From positions 62,001 through 126,000 of the forward strand of contig JAJEJU010000022.1 in NCBI GenBank assembly GCA_021390615.1: a stretch of DNA of 64,000 bases, given 5' to 3'. A program made the translations under genes and the position numbers. Source of the DNA: Rhodanobacteraceae bacterium ZG21-1 (GTDB taxonomy: Bacteria; Pseudomonadota; Gammaproteobacteria; Xanthomonadales; Rhodanobacteraceae). This document shows positions 14,912-22,591 of the stretch, one piece after another (the first letter of the stretch is position 1; every line of letters starts with the position of its first letter). The notes under the pieces are model-generated. The model searched no databases and was not told the origin of the DNA. It was given only the letters and a program-made list of their open reading frames with translations.

Positions 14912-16449
14912 CTGATCTCGACATCAATTTGCCTAAGCAGCCGAGGTTCGACCTAGAGGTCGCGACGATCCAGGATGGCCGCGACATCACGCGCGGCTAT
15001 CTCGGCCCGCTGCTGGTGCCGCAAGACCGGCTGCTCAACATGCGCGGCGACGATCTGCGCGTGTACGAAAACGTACTATCCGAGCCCCAGGTGCAGAGCG
15101 TGCTGCAGCAGCGCCGCTTGGCAATCACGCGCTGCGAGTGGCGCGTGGATCCGGCCTCGGAGGCGCGTGTCGACAAAAAAGCCGCCGACCTGGTCAAAAA
15201 GCAGCTGGACCGCGTCGGCTGGGACAACGTCACGGACAAGATGCATTACGGCGTGTTCTACGGTTACGCCGCATCCGAAGTGATCTATGAGCGTGTCGAC
15301 GGACAGGTCGGCCTCGGCGCCATCAAGGTGCGCAACCGGCGCCGCTTTCGCTTCGACAAAGATGCCAAGCTGCGCCTGCTCACCTACCAGAACATGATGC
15401 CGGGCGAGCTATGCGATTCGCCGTACTTCTGGCACTACGCCACTGGCGCAGACAACGATGACGAACCCTATGGGCTGGGCCTCGCGCATTGGCTCTATTG
15501 GCCGACGTTGTTCAAGCGCAACGGCCTGAAATTCTGGCTGACGTTCCTCGAAAAATACGGCATGCCGACTGCGATGGGCACGTATCCGGCCAATGCCACG
15601 GCCCAGGAAAAGGCCAACCTGCTCGCTGCTACGCAAGCGATTCGCATCGACTCCGGCTTTATCGTGCCCCAAGGCATGGCGATGGAGCTGCTAAAAGCCG
15701 ATCGGTCGGGCACGGCCGATTACAAGGCGCTTCAGGACAATATGGACGAGGCGATGGCGAAAGTCGTGCTCGGCCAGTCGATGACCAGCGAGTCGCGCGG
15801 CGGACAGTACAAGTCCGAAGTGCAGCACGATGTGCGGCAGGATCTCGTCAAAGCCGACGCCGATCTGATCTGCGAGAGCTTCAACCTGACGGTGGGGCGC
15901 TGGCTGACCGCGTGGAATTTCTCGGCGGCTCAGCCGCCGAAGGTCTATCGCGTGGTCGAGGAGCCGGAAGATCTGAATCAGATGGCCACCCGGGACAAGA
16001 GCATCTATTCCATGGGTTTCAAGCCGTCGCAGAAGTACATCCAGGACACCTACGGCGGCGACTGGACGCCCACCGATACGCAGCCGGAGCTGCAGGCTAC
16101 GCCAGCCGGTGCGGCGCTTGTGGAGGGCTTGCCGGTGCCTGCGCCGCCGGTGCCGTCGCCCGCGAATCCAGCGGCCGCATTCGCGGAAGGCGTCAGCGGC
16201 CAGGGTGATGTCGCCGTGCGCATGACGCCGCAGGCCGATAAGCAGATGCAGCCTGTCATGACGCGATGGATCGGCCAGCTCCGCGACCTGGTCGACAAGG
16301 CAAAGTCCCTGGAAGAACTACGCGATGCCGTGCTGAAGCTGCAGCCGGATATGCCGCTCGACGACTACGCCACGATATTCGCGCAGGCGCTGGCGGCGGC
16401 ACATCTGGCCGGCCGGCAAGACATCACGGACCAGGCCGGCGCCCCGTGA
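14908..16449 (+). CDS. Portal protein (DUF935, Mu gp29-like)
   Basis: A 513-residue protein of the DUF935 portal family, forming the DNA gate at one capsid vertex. Typical features are DPASEARVDKKAADLV, the aromatic stretch YGLGLAHWLYWPTLFKRNGL and the MTSESRGGQYKSEVQHDVRQ motif near residue 291. A Pro/Ala-rich linker (about 400-435) precedes a helical C-terminus. The start overlaps the terminase stop (ATGA). Confidence 0.9.
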   Translation: MTDLDINLPKQPRFDLEVATIQDGRDITRGYLGPLLVPQDRLLNMRGDDLRVYENVLSEPQVQSVLQQRRLAITRCEWRVDPASEARVDKKAADLVKKQLDRVGWDNVTDKMHYGVFYGYAASEVIYERVDGQVGLGAIKVRNRRRFRFDKDAKLRLLTYQNMMPGELCDSPYFWHYATGADNDDEPYGLGLAHWLYWPTLFKRNGLKFWLTFLEKYGMPTAMGTYPANATAQEKANLLAATQAIRIDSGFIVPQGMAMELLKADRSGTADYKALQDNMDEAMAKVVLGQSMTSESRGGQYKSEVQHDVRQDLVKADADLICESFNLTVGRWLTAWNFSAAQPPKVYRVVEEPEDLNQMATRDKSIYSMGFKPSQKYIQDTYGGDWTPTDTQPELQATPAGAALVEGLPVPAPPVPSPANPAAAFAEGVSGQGDVAVRMTPQADKQMQPVMTRWIGQLRDLVDKAKSLEELRDAVLKLQPDMPLDDYATIFAQALAAAHLAGRQDITDQAGAP

Positions 16450-16622
16450 CGCTCTCGCGCAGCGAGCTGAACTGCCAGCGCAAGGTGCGCTATCACAGCA
16501 AAGCGCGCGCGCTGCGCACGGCCGGCAAGATCGCCGGCACCTGCCGGGTGCAGGCGCTACGTGTCTATCGGTGTCCACACTGCGATGGCTGGCACCTAGC
16601 GCGGGGCTCACGCCATGGCTAA
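16446..16622 (+). CDS. Small CPHC-motif protein
   Basis: A 58-residue basic protein from GTG 16446, overlapping the portal stop (GTGA). It ends in YRCPHCDGWHLARG, a Cys-x2-Cys plus His group that likely binds zinc, preceded by an Arg/Lys-rich helix (KVRYHSKARALRTAGKIAGT). I recall similar small CPHC-x-WHL proteins in phages and plasmids, without assigned function. It overlaps the next gene by eight bases. Confidence 0.6.
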   Translation: MTLSRSELNCQRKVRYHSKARALRTAGKIAGTCRVQALRVYRCPHCDGWHLARGSRHG

Positions 16623-17874
16623 CGCATCCGTGGCCTACGGCTCGCTTCCGTTCAAAGAGCAGATCGAGTTCTTCCGGCGCAAAGCGAATCTGCCCACGCA
16701 GGCGTGGACGGACATCATGCATGAGCAGCACGATCATGCATTCGTCGTGGCCGGTGCCAATCGCGACGACCTGGTCGCGGACTTTCGCGCGGCGGTTGAC
16801 AAGGCGATCAGGCAGGGCGCGACGCTTGAGTCGTTCCGCAAGGACTTCGACCAGATCGTCGAGAACTATGGCTGGAGCTACAACGGCGGCCGCAACTGGC
16901 GCTCGCGCGTGATCTATGAGACCAACCTGCGCACCAGTTTTTGGGCCGGCCGCTTCGTGCAGCTGCAGAAGGTGAAGCGGGTACGGCCTTTCTGGGAATA
17001 CATGCACAACGATAGCGTGCAGCATCCGCGCCCGTTACATCTGTCCTGGAACGGCCTAATCCTGCACGCCGACAACGGCTGGTGGCGCACGCATTTCACG
17101 CCCAACGGCTGGGGCTGTGAATGCTATATCCGTGCGCTGAGCTGGGACGATCTGAAGGCTCGGGGAAAGAGTGGGCCGGATGAAGCGCCCCCGTCCGACG
17201 TGCAGACTGTGACAGTGGGCAAGAATGGCCCAACGCCGCGCGAAGTCGAGACGCCGGCCGGCGTCGATCCGGGCTTCGGCTATACGCCGGGCGCCTCGGC
17301 CTGGGGTAACCAGGTCGCGAATGCGGTAAGCGGCACGGCACGCTTTCCGGCCAACTATGCGGCATCGAGCGCCGCGCAAATGTTGGGGCGCGCCAGTGCA
17401 GCCCAGGCGCTCGATGCGCAGTTCGCCGATTGGTTGGCCGGGGTGCAGGCCAATCCTGTCGTGAAGGGCCGCGCACTTACCGTGGGCGCGCTTTCGCCGC
17501 AGGCGGTCGATGCGCTGGCCGGCGAAGGCATCGAGGCGGCGACGGCGCCCATCGTCCTGCGCGACGCCGACCTGGTGCCGCTGCTGGAACGGATCGCCAA
17601 GCCGGATTCCTTGCGGCCCGCCCCGATCTCTGCAGCGCTGCTGCAGCAGCTGCCGCTGGCCCTGCGCCAGGCGTCGCAGATCCTGCTCGATCGCCAGCAC
17701 GGCATCCTGGTCTATGTGCTCAAGCAACCCGACGGCACGGCCCTGGCGATCGAAGTGCGCTATCAGCTCGCAGGAGCGGCGCCTGATGACGTGGTGAATA
17801 CCGTGTCAGCCATGTATGCCACCGACCCTGCGCGGTTATCTGCGCGCCACGCGCTCGTGCCGCTGGAGGACTAA
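16615..17874 (+). CDS. MuF-type head morphogenesis protein with a possible toxin-like C-terminal domain
   Basis: A 419-residue protein. Residues 1-180 carry the Mu gpF/gp30 minor head module: FKEQIEFFRRKANLPTQAWT, the VIYETNLRTSFWAGRFVQLQ block and the HP-LHLSWNG, NGWGCECYIRALS motifs. An Ala/Gly-rich linker leads to a separate domain at about 300-419 (VPLLERIAKPDSLR, PLALRQASQILLDRQHGIL, VYVLKQPDGTALAIEVRY). Its layout resembles PBECR-type RNase domains found fused to MuF proteins. The head role is secure; the nuclease reading rests on pattern only. Confidence 0.85.
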   Translation: MANASVAYGSLPFKEQIEFFRRKANLPTQAWTDIMHEQHDHAFVVAGANRDDLVADFRAAVDKAIRQGATLESFRKDFDQIVENYGWSYNGGRNWRSRVIYETNLRTSFWAGRFVQLQKVKRVRPFWEYMHNDSVQHPRPLHLSWNGLILHADNGWWRTHFTPNGWGCECYIRALSWDDLKARGKSGPDEAPPSDVQTVTVGKNGPTPREVETPAGVDPGFGYTPGASAWGNQVANAVSGTARFPANYAASSAAQMLGRASAAQALDAQFADWLAGVQANPVVKGRALTVGALSPQAVDALAGEGIEAATAPIVLRDADLVPLLERIAKPDSLRPAPISAALLQQLPLALRQASQILLDRQHGILVYVLKQPDGTALAIEVRYQLAGAAPDDVVNTVSAMYATDPARLSARHALVPLED

Positions 17875-17877
17875 GGC

Positions 17878-18336
17878 ATGGCAGGCGCATCGATCACCTT
17901 CGACAGCCAGGTCGTCCTGGATACCCTGCGGCGGGCGGCCGATGCCATCGACGACCCCGAGCTGGTGCTGATGGACGTCGGCGAATACCTGCTGATCGCC
18001 CACCAGGCGCGATTTGACGCGCAGATCTCGCCGGACGGTACGCCCTGGGCTGCACTCCGGCCGCGCTACGCGCGCCGGAAGGCGCGGTTGCGCCCTGGCA
18101 AGCCCATCCTGCAGTTTGACGGCCTGCTGCGCGGGACGATGCGTTATAGCGTGGATGAGGGCACGCTGCGGTTCGGCACCGATCGACCCTACGGCGCCCG
18201 GCAGCAGTTCGGCGACGGGCTGGGAGATAGCGGCATCATCGCGCGCCCATGGCTCGGTGTCTCAAGCAGTGACGAAGATCAGATCCTGCAGCTCGCGCTG
18301 AAATATCTCGCGCGCCCCTTCGACGGGGAAATGTGA
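17878..18336 (+). CDS. Virion morphogenesis protein (Mu gpG-like)
   Basis: A 152-residue protein of the phage virion morphogenesis family. Residues 35-75 (EYLLIAHQARFDAQISPDGT, then WAALRPRYARRKA) and the LQFDGLLRGTMRY and YGARQQFGDG segments are diagnostic. It is thought to act in head completion or head-tail joining. In D3112-like phages accessory genes, including anti-CRISPR genes, sit directly downstream; here the accessory island begins at 18460. Confidence 0.85.
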   Translation: MAGASITFDSQVVLDTLRRAADAIDDPELVLMDVGEYLLIAHQARFDAQISPDGTPWAALRPRYARRKARLRPGKPILQFDGLLRGTMRYSVDEGTLRFGTDRPYGARQQFGDGLGDSGIIARPWLGVSSSDEDQILQLALKYLARPFDGEM

Positions 18337-18459
18337 GGCTGCGTGCAAAATAAGTCGCAAGAAACTTCATCCGTGCGCGAGTGCCCGGTCCATGCACGAA
18401 ACGCCATGCTAAGTATCGGAACGCCCATCATGCGGTGGGTATTACACAGGAGGTGTCAG

Positions 18460-18945
18460 ATGCGCTTTTTAGCTATTGCTGGTCTTATCGCGCTGGCCGC
18501 AGCAGGTTCGGTGGGCGCGCAGGGTGCGAATACGGTCAAGAAGATCGACGTGCCGATGCCACTCAATACGCAAGCCTGTAACGGGTCTTGCCTTGAGTAT
18601 GTGACGAATGGCTATGCCTGGACCGTGGTCGCGCGCGACCCAACGACCGGCAAAGTCGTCAACGCCACGACGACGACCGACATACCGCCCAACGCGACAT
18701 TCGGCCGTAGCACGATCTCCGTGAACATGCTCGGGGATGCCCAGGCAGGAAGCGGCGTAAAGCCCATGGATGTCGTCGGCACGCCGCCCCCGCCGCCGCC
18801 GTCGGGCAATGGTACCGTCACGGTAAGCACGCCGGTCTATGGATCGGATGCGCAGGTCACCGGCTATGAGGTGACCACGTGGGTCTTTGTGGGTGGGGTC
18901 GTCTCTAACGCTTCGAGCGTCTACATCACCACGCGCCCGAAGTAG
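18460..18945 (+). CDS. Exported protein of unknown function, accessory gene
   Basis: A 161-residue protein with a clear Sec signal peptide (MRFLAIAGLIALAAAGSVGA). The ATG at 18460 is preferred to 18343 because CAGGAGGTG precedes it and it begins the signal peptide. The mature part has two Cys (QACNGSCLEYV) that could form a disulfide, a run of six prolines (about 109-114) and a beta-rich C-terminus (VTGYEVTTWVFVGGVVSNAS). It is not a Mu structural gene. It is probably a lysogenic-conversion gene. Confidence 0.7.
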   Translation: MRFLAIAGLIALAAAGSVGAQGANTVKKIDVPMPLNTQACNGSCLEYVTNGYAWTVVARDPTTGKVVNATTTTDIPPNATFGRSTISVNMLGDAQAGSGVKPMDVVGTPPPPPPSGNGTVTVSTPVYGSDAQVTGYEVTTWVFVGGVVSNASSVYITTRPK

Positions 18946-18953
18946 CCGGAATG

Positions 18954-18977
18954 GGGGCGCCCTGTCGCGGGCGCCCC
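18954..18977 (+). terminator. GC-rich hairpin after the exported-protein gene
   Basis: GGGGCGCCC-TGTCGC-GGGCGCCCC forms a 9-bp stem with a 6-base loop, nine bases after the stop at 18945. No U-tract follows, so termination is likely only partial or Rho-assisted. Confidence 0.4.
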
Positions 18978-19110
18978 ACGGCATGTCCCCTAGGAACCGA
19001 AATTGCGAACCGGCATGCGCCCTGCGCAGAACGCCCCAGGAGGGCCGCCAAGCCCCCCGGGGCGCGGCAGAGGTATGTCTTACCCGGGCGGCGGCGTTTT
19101 TAAACGGGTT

Positions 19111-19204
19111 TCAAATGCCTTAAAAGGCATTTGACGGTGCCCCAGCCGGCGATTAGCCTTCGCCGGAGGGGAAAAATGCGATTCGGCCCCCCAATCGTGG
19201 GGGC
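19111..19204 (+). promoter_or_regulatory. Three tandem hairpins in the leader of the second exported-protein gene
   Basis: Perfect inverted repeats lie at 19111-19134 (TCAAATGCCTT-AA-AAGGCATTTGA), 19146-19166 (CCGGCG/CGCCGG) and 19186-19204 (GCCCCC/GGGGGC). They are followed by AAGGGAG at 19211-19217 and ATG 19226. This looks like a structured leader controlling the next gene. I could not match it to a known riboswitch class. The rest of 18978-19225 is G/C-rich without a gene. Confidence 0.45.
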
Positions 19205-19225
19205 TACTCCAAGGGAGACATATAT

Positions 19226-19738
19226 ATGTGCAAGCTCAGCCGAATCTGCGCCGCGCTGCTCGCGGCCGCCCTGATCGCCCCCCTTCAGGCCCAGACCAGC
19301 AGCCCCACGGCCAGTGCCAGTGCGCTCGGCACGTCGCAGCCGAACCTGCCGGATGTCAGCCTCAGCCCGAACTGGCACGTCTACGTGCTGCACGACACCG
19401 TGCAGGGCGTCACCTATGTTCAGGTCAATGATCTGCAGGGCAACGTCCGCCTGATCGAGGCACTCGCAAGCGGCGGCGTCCTGGTGCTCCCGATCGGCAG
19501 CGACTCGGGCAAGGTCTCCAATGTCTATAGCGTCGCGCGATCCGGTACGCCGGAGCTGGTCTACCAGGACGCGTATACCCAGCTGTACTACGTTGGTGCG
19601 CCGAGCGTGAGCACCATCGCCGGGCCGGTGCATGTGCAGCCTATGAGCGCATCCAAGGTGCGTACGATGGACACGGCTGACGGCAGCGGGGATCCGAATG
19701 ATCCCGACTGGACTAATCGGCGCGTGACCGCACAATAA
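19226..19738 (+). CDS. Second exported protein of unknown function
   Basis: A 170-residue protein with a signal peptide (LSRICAALLAAALIAPLQAQ). The mature protein begins with a Ser/Thr/Ala-rich stretch and continues as beta-rich sequence (WHVYVLHDTVQGVTYVQVND; ALASGGVLVLPIG; AYTQLYYVGAPS). It has no Cys in the mature part. Good Shine-Dalgarno AAGGGAG lies eight bases before ATG 19226. The gene ends convergent to, and overlapping by 26 bases, the MASE1 gene. It is part of the accessory island and not a virion gene. Confidence 0.7.
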   Translation: MCKLSRICAALLAAALIAPLQAQTSSPTASASALGTSQPNLPDVSLSPNWHVYVLHDTVQGVTYVQVNDLQGNVRLIEALASGGVLVLPIGSDSGKVSNVYSVARSGTPELVYQDAYTQLYYVGAPSVSTIAGPVHVQPMSASKVRTMDTADGSGDPNDPDWTNRRVTAQ

Positions 19739-21227
19739 GGCGCAGCACTCGCCTTCGGCGGATCCAGGCAATGGATCCGCCGAAGGCGTCGAGGCGATGC
19801 TCTACGCGCTCGAATAGCTTCGCGCCTTCAGCCGACCAGGTCGTCGGCAAGGTGTCGCAGTCAATGCGGATCCTGATTACCAGACGGTCGCCTGCGCAAC
19901 GCAGGCGCAGGTCCAATCGGCGAGGCAGCGTGTCCATGATCAACAAATCGACCGCATCGACCGTTGATCGATAGACGGCCAGCTGCAGCGGCAGCGGCAG
20001 GCCGAGCTGGTCGCACCGAGCACTGACGTCCAGCTTATGCAGCACCCTGGCCTGTTCCAGGCGATCGGGGAGCACGCCATTCAACAAGCTAGCCTGCAGG
20101 CCCTTGTGCTCAATGCCGCGAGGATAGAGGCGATCGCTGATCTCGCGTGCGCGTTGGCGCAGCGGATGCACGGTGCCTGAGGTCAGCAACAAACTGGACT
20201 CCGGCCCTTGGCTCGTGCGGATCTCACCGACCAGGCTTTCGCTCATGCGCGAAATCGTCTGGTAGGCGTGATCGACTTCATCGCGCGCGCCGCGTAGGAA
20301 AATCTCGCTGGATTCATAGGCCGTGCGCAGCACGCGCTGCAAATGCACCGCGGCCTCATTGCGCGTGCGCGCATGTTCGCGCAGCTGCTCGATCAAGATG
20401 CCAAACAGCATCAGGACCGAAATCGCGATGCCCAGGTATTCCTGGGCTTCGAGCGCATGACTGTCATACGTCGACGGCACGGTGAGCAGGATGGCGACGT
20501 TCGCGAAGATGGACGCCGGCAACGTGCCGCGCCAGCCGTGGCGAACCACCGTCCACGCCGCCGGCAGCATCATCAGGAACCGCGTCAGCATTTGAATCTC
20601 GTCGTCATTCGACAGACTGCAGACAGCGAGCAGGCCCGCAATGATCAGCATCACAGCCAGCGAGTCGCGGCGGAACGACGGCCCGAGCGCGATATGCCGC
20701 CAGCGCGTGAGCGCAACCGCTGTAGGCGCAACCAACAGAATGCCGAGGTAATCACCTACAAAATAAATATGGATCAGCTTGCCGATCGGGTTGCCATGCA
20801 CTGACGCCGGCAAATGCATTAATCCGCGCGTCCACAGGTTAAGCGCGGTCGACGCCAGCGACACGCCAATCATGGTTCCGAGGAAAATCAGCATGGACTC
20901 GGTATCGCGCATGCTGTCGACGCGCGTATAGCGGCGCACGGGATAAACGCATGCCGCAACGACGACGATTTTCAGCAAGCTGGCCGCGAGGAACCAGGGA
21001 TAGCCGTACGTCTTGGCGTCGTCGAAATTCTGGTAGATCTCGACACCGACGTCGCCGAGGATGACAAAGGGCCAAAGCCGCACGGGGCATAGCATCAGCG
21101 CGGCAAAGCGCAGGCCGGCCGGCAGGAACCAATGCGTGATCGACGCATGGACCAGCAGCAGATAAGTGAGCGCATAGACGACGGCGAGGCCGATGCCGCT
21201 CAGCAGCTTTTCGACAGCCGTATTCAT
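19713..21227 (-). CDS. MASE1 membrane sensor with degenerate histidine-kinase-like C-terminus
   Basis: A 504-residue protein transcribed against the late operon. Residues 1-290 hold about eight membrane helices with MASE1 hallmarks (WFLPAGLRFAALMLCPVRLWP; FVGDYLGILLVAPTAVAL). The cytoplasmic part (about 300-504) follows the NarL-type kinase order: a helical dimer region, LYPRGIEHKGLQASLLNGVL, LPLPLQLAVYRSTVDAVDLL, and a C-terminal RVEHRLDAFGGSIAW. The phosphoacceptor HD/E, the Asn of the N box and the DxGxG motif are absent, so it is probably a pseudokinase. ATG 21227 has AAGG eight bases upstream, against a GTG at 21242. It is most likely a cargo gene altering host signalling (inference). 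Confidence 0.75.
   Translation of the reverse strand: MNTAVEKLLSGIGLAVVYALTYLLLVHASITHWFLPAGLRFAALMLCPVRLWPFVILGDVGVEIYQNFDDAKTYGYPWFLAASLLKIVVVAACVYPVRRYTRVDSMRDTESMLIFLGTMIGVSLASTALNLWTRGLMHLPASVHGNPIGKLIHIYFVGDYLGILLVAPTAVALTRWRHIALGPSFRRDSLAVMLIIAGLLAVCSLSNDDEIQMLTRFLMMLPAAWTVVRHGWRGTLPASIFANVAILLTVPSTYDSHALEAQEYLGIAISVLMLFGILIEQLREHARTRNEAAVHLQRVLRTAYESSEIFLRGARDEVDHAYQTISRMSESLVGEIRTSQGPESSLLLTSGTVHPLRQRAREISDRLYPRGIEHKGLQASLLNGVLPDRLEQARVLHKLDVSARCDQLGLPLPLQLAVYRSTVDAVDLLIMDTLPRRLDLRLRCAGDRLVIRIRIDCDTLPTTWSAEGAKLFERVEHRLDAFGGSIAWIRRRRVLRLIVRSRAD
19750..19788. repeat. Perfect 16-bp inverted repeat between convergent accessory genes
   Basis: CGCCTTCGGCGGATCC and its exact complement flank a 7-base loop (AGGCAAT), 11 bases after the stop at 19738 and inside the last codons of the MASE1 gene (encoding GGSIAWIRRR). 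There is no T-run. It may act as a bidirectional terminator for the convergent transcripts. Confidence 0.5.
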
Positions 21228-21279
21228 TCCTTGACCTTGCACCCCTTGCTAGCAGTCCAGCGCCAGCGGTCTTATGCTT

Positions 21280-21285
21280 ATTATC
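21280..21285 (-). promoter_or_regulatory. Candidate -10 box for the MASE1 gene
   Basis: Read on the minus strand this is GATAAT, about 53 bases before ATG 21227. A TTGTTA lies farther upstream at non-ideal spacing (about 23 bases), so the -35 box is uncertain. An own promoter would allow expression from the silent prophage. Confidence 0.35.
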
Positions 21286-21343
21286 GCCGCAGGGCTTCCA
21301 TGTTTTTGTAACAACGCGGTCTCATTCGCGCAAGCTAGCATTT

Positions 21344-21364
21344 TGCGACAGCCGTCGCACCCAC
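21344..21364 (+). promoter_or_regulatory. Activator dyad of the protease/capsid promoter
   Basis: An exact second copy of the 21 bases at 9806-9826 (dyad TGCGAC-AGCC-GTCGCA). A TTTAGT at 21369-21374 is a possible -10 box. ATG 21395 follows only about 20 bases later, so the mRNA leader would be very short. This restarts late transcription downstream of the accessory island. Confidence 0.7.
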
Positions 21365-21394
21365 AGCATTTAGTCCAGCCCCGATCCTGCGGGC

Positions 21395-22561
21395 ATGGAT
21401 ACCGCCAAGCCCCTCGAAATCTTCCGCACCGGCACGCATACGGCCGTCGATGGCCGTACGCTCGAATTCACGGCCGCGCATCTCGATGACGTCGTGACGA
21501 GCTATGACGCGGCGAGCAACCAGGCGCCGCTGGTCGTCGGACACCCTGCGCTCGATGCACCTGCTTATGGATGGGTCAAAGGCTTGTCCGTCCAGGGCGG
21601 CCTGCTCTATGCGGAGCCCGAGCAAGTCGACCCCGCGTTCGCCGACCTGGTCAACGCCGGCCGCTTCAAGAAGATTTCCGCCTCGTTCTACCCGCCGACG
21701 TGGCCGAGCAATCCCAAGCCGGGACACTGGTACCTGCGCCATATCGGTTTCCTGGGCGCTGCCGCTCCCGCAGTGAAAGGCCTGCGCCCGGCATCGTTTG
21801 CCGAAAGCGAATCCCTCACCTTCGAGTTCGCAGCGCCGCTCGAAAGCGTCGGCTTCGGCGCATCCCTGGCGAATCTCTTTCGCGGTATCCGTGCGCACCT
21901 CAGTGGCAGCAAGGAACCGATCGAGCACCTGTTGCCCGACGACATGCTGGCGACGCTGGAAAACAGCTCCGGCGCGACGGTGCCCCTTCATCTGAACACC
22001 CCAGCGGCGGCGACGTCGCCGGCAACGCAGACCACCACGACTACCGAGCAAGAGGATCCATCCATGTCTCAAGGCCAGAACCCCGCCGAGTTCGCCGAGC
22101 GCGAACGCCAGCTCAACGAGCAGCAAGCGCAGCTCGATGCGCGCGACCAGGCGCTGAAGCGCCGCGAGATCGACGCGCGTCGCGTCGATGTCGTGAGCTT
22201 TGCCGAAGGGCTGGAGAAGGAAGGCAAGCTGCTGCCGTATCAGCGCAGCGCCGTGGTCGAGCTGCTGTTGACCATGGATGCCCAGCAGGCGCCGCTCTCG
22301 TTCACCGAGGAAGGTGCCCAGATCAGCAAGCCGGCTGGCACCGTGCTGCGCGAGCTGCTGACTGGCCTGCCGAAACAGGTCGAGTTCGGGCGCCAGATCG
22401 CTGCCGGCAAAGGGAACGACTCGGCGCCGATCAGCTTCGCTGCCCCCGCGAATGCGACGGTCGACAACAGTCGCCTGGAGCTGCATCAGCGAGCGCTCGC
22501 CTATCAAGCCGCCCATCCGTCCATGAGCTTCATCGACGCCGTTCGCGCCTGCGGCGGCTAA
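21395..22561 (+). CDS. Capsid protease/scaffold (Mu gpI-like)
   Basis: A 388-residue protein. The N-terminal half (about 1-150) matches the Mu I protease domain: FRTGTHTAVDGRTLEFTAAH, then the LVVGHPALDAPAYGWVKGL segment and RFKKISASFYPP, with H and S candidates for catalysis in GHP and ISAS. A Thr-rich linker at about 205-222 leads to a charged coiled-coil scaffold half (ERERQLNEQQAQLDARDQAL). It cuts itself and the scaffold during head maturation. An internal start makes the scaffold alone. Confidence 0.88.
   Translation: MDTAKPLEIFRTGTHTAVDGRTLEFTAAHLDDVVTSYDAASNQAPLVVGHPALDAPAYGWVKGLSVQGGLLYAEPEQVDPAFADLVNAGRFKKISASFYPPTWPSNPKPGHWYLRHIGFLGAAAPAVKGLRPASFAESESLTFEFAAPLESVGFGASLANLFRGIRAHLSGSKEPIEHLLPDDMLATLENSSGATVPLHLNTPAAATSPATQTTTTTEQEDPSMSQGQNPAEFAERERQLNEQQAQLDARDQALKRREIDARRVDVVSFAEGLEKEGKLLPYQRSAVVELLLTMDAQQAPLSFTEEGAQISKPAGTVLRELLTGLPKQVEFGRQIAAGKGNDSAPISFAAPANATVDNSRLELHQRALAYQAAHPSMSFIDAVRACGG
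22064..22561 (+). CDS. Internal scaffold protein (Mu gpZ-like), in-frame restart
   Basis: An in-frame ATG at 22064 (MSQGQNPAEFAER) lies just after the linker and has AAGAGGA eight bases upstream. It would give a 165-residue scaffold identical to the C-terminus of the protease, as in the Mu I/Z pair. The coiled-coil segment at residues 10-45 of this product and the MSFIDAVRACGG end fit a scaffold with a C-terminal capsid-binding helix. Confidence 0.65.
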   Translation: MSQGQNPAEFAERERQLNEQQAQLDARDQALKRREIDARRVDVVSFAEGLEKEGKLLPYQRSAVVELLLTMDAQQAPLSFTEEGAQISKPAGTVLRELLTGLPKQVEFGRQIAAGKGNDSAPISFAAPANATVDNSRLELHQRALAYQAAHPSMSFIDAVRACGG

Positions 22562-22591
22562 GCCAGCTCGCCCGAGCCTCAAGGAAAAGCC

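Noticed and set aside
19111-19204. A cyclic di-GMP (GEMM) riboswitch before the exported-protein gene
   Set aside because: The hairpins lack the conserved GEMM core and tetraloop-receptor sequences; kept only as an unnamed structured leader.
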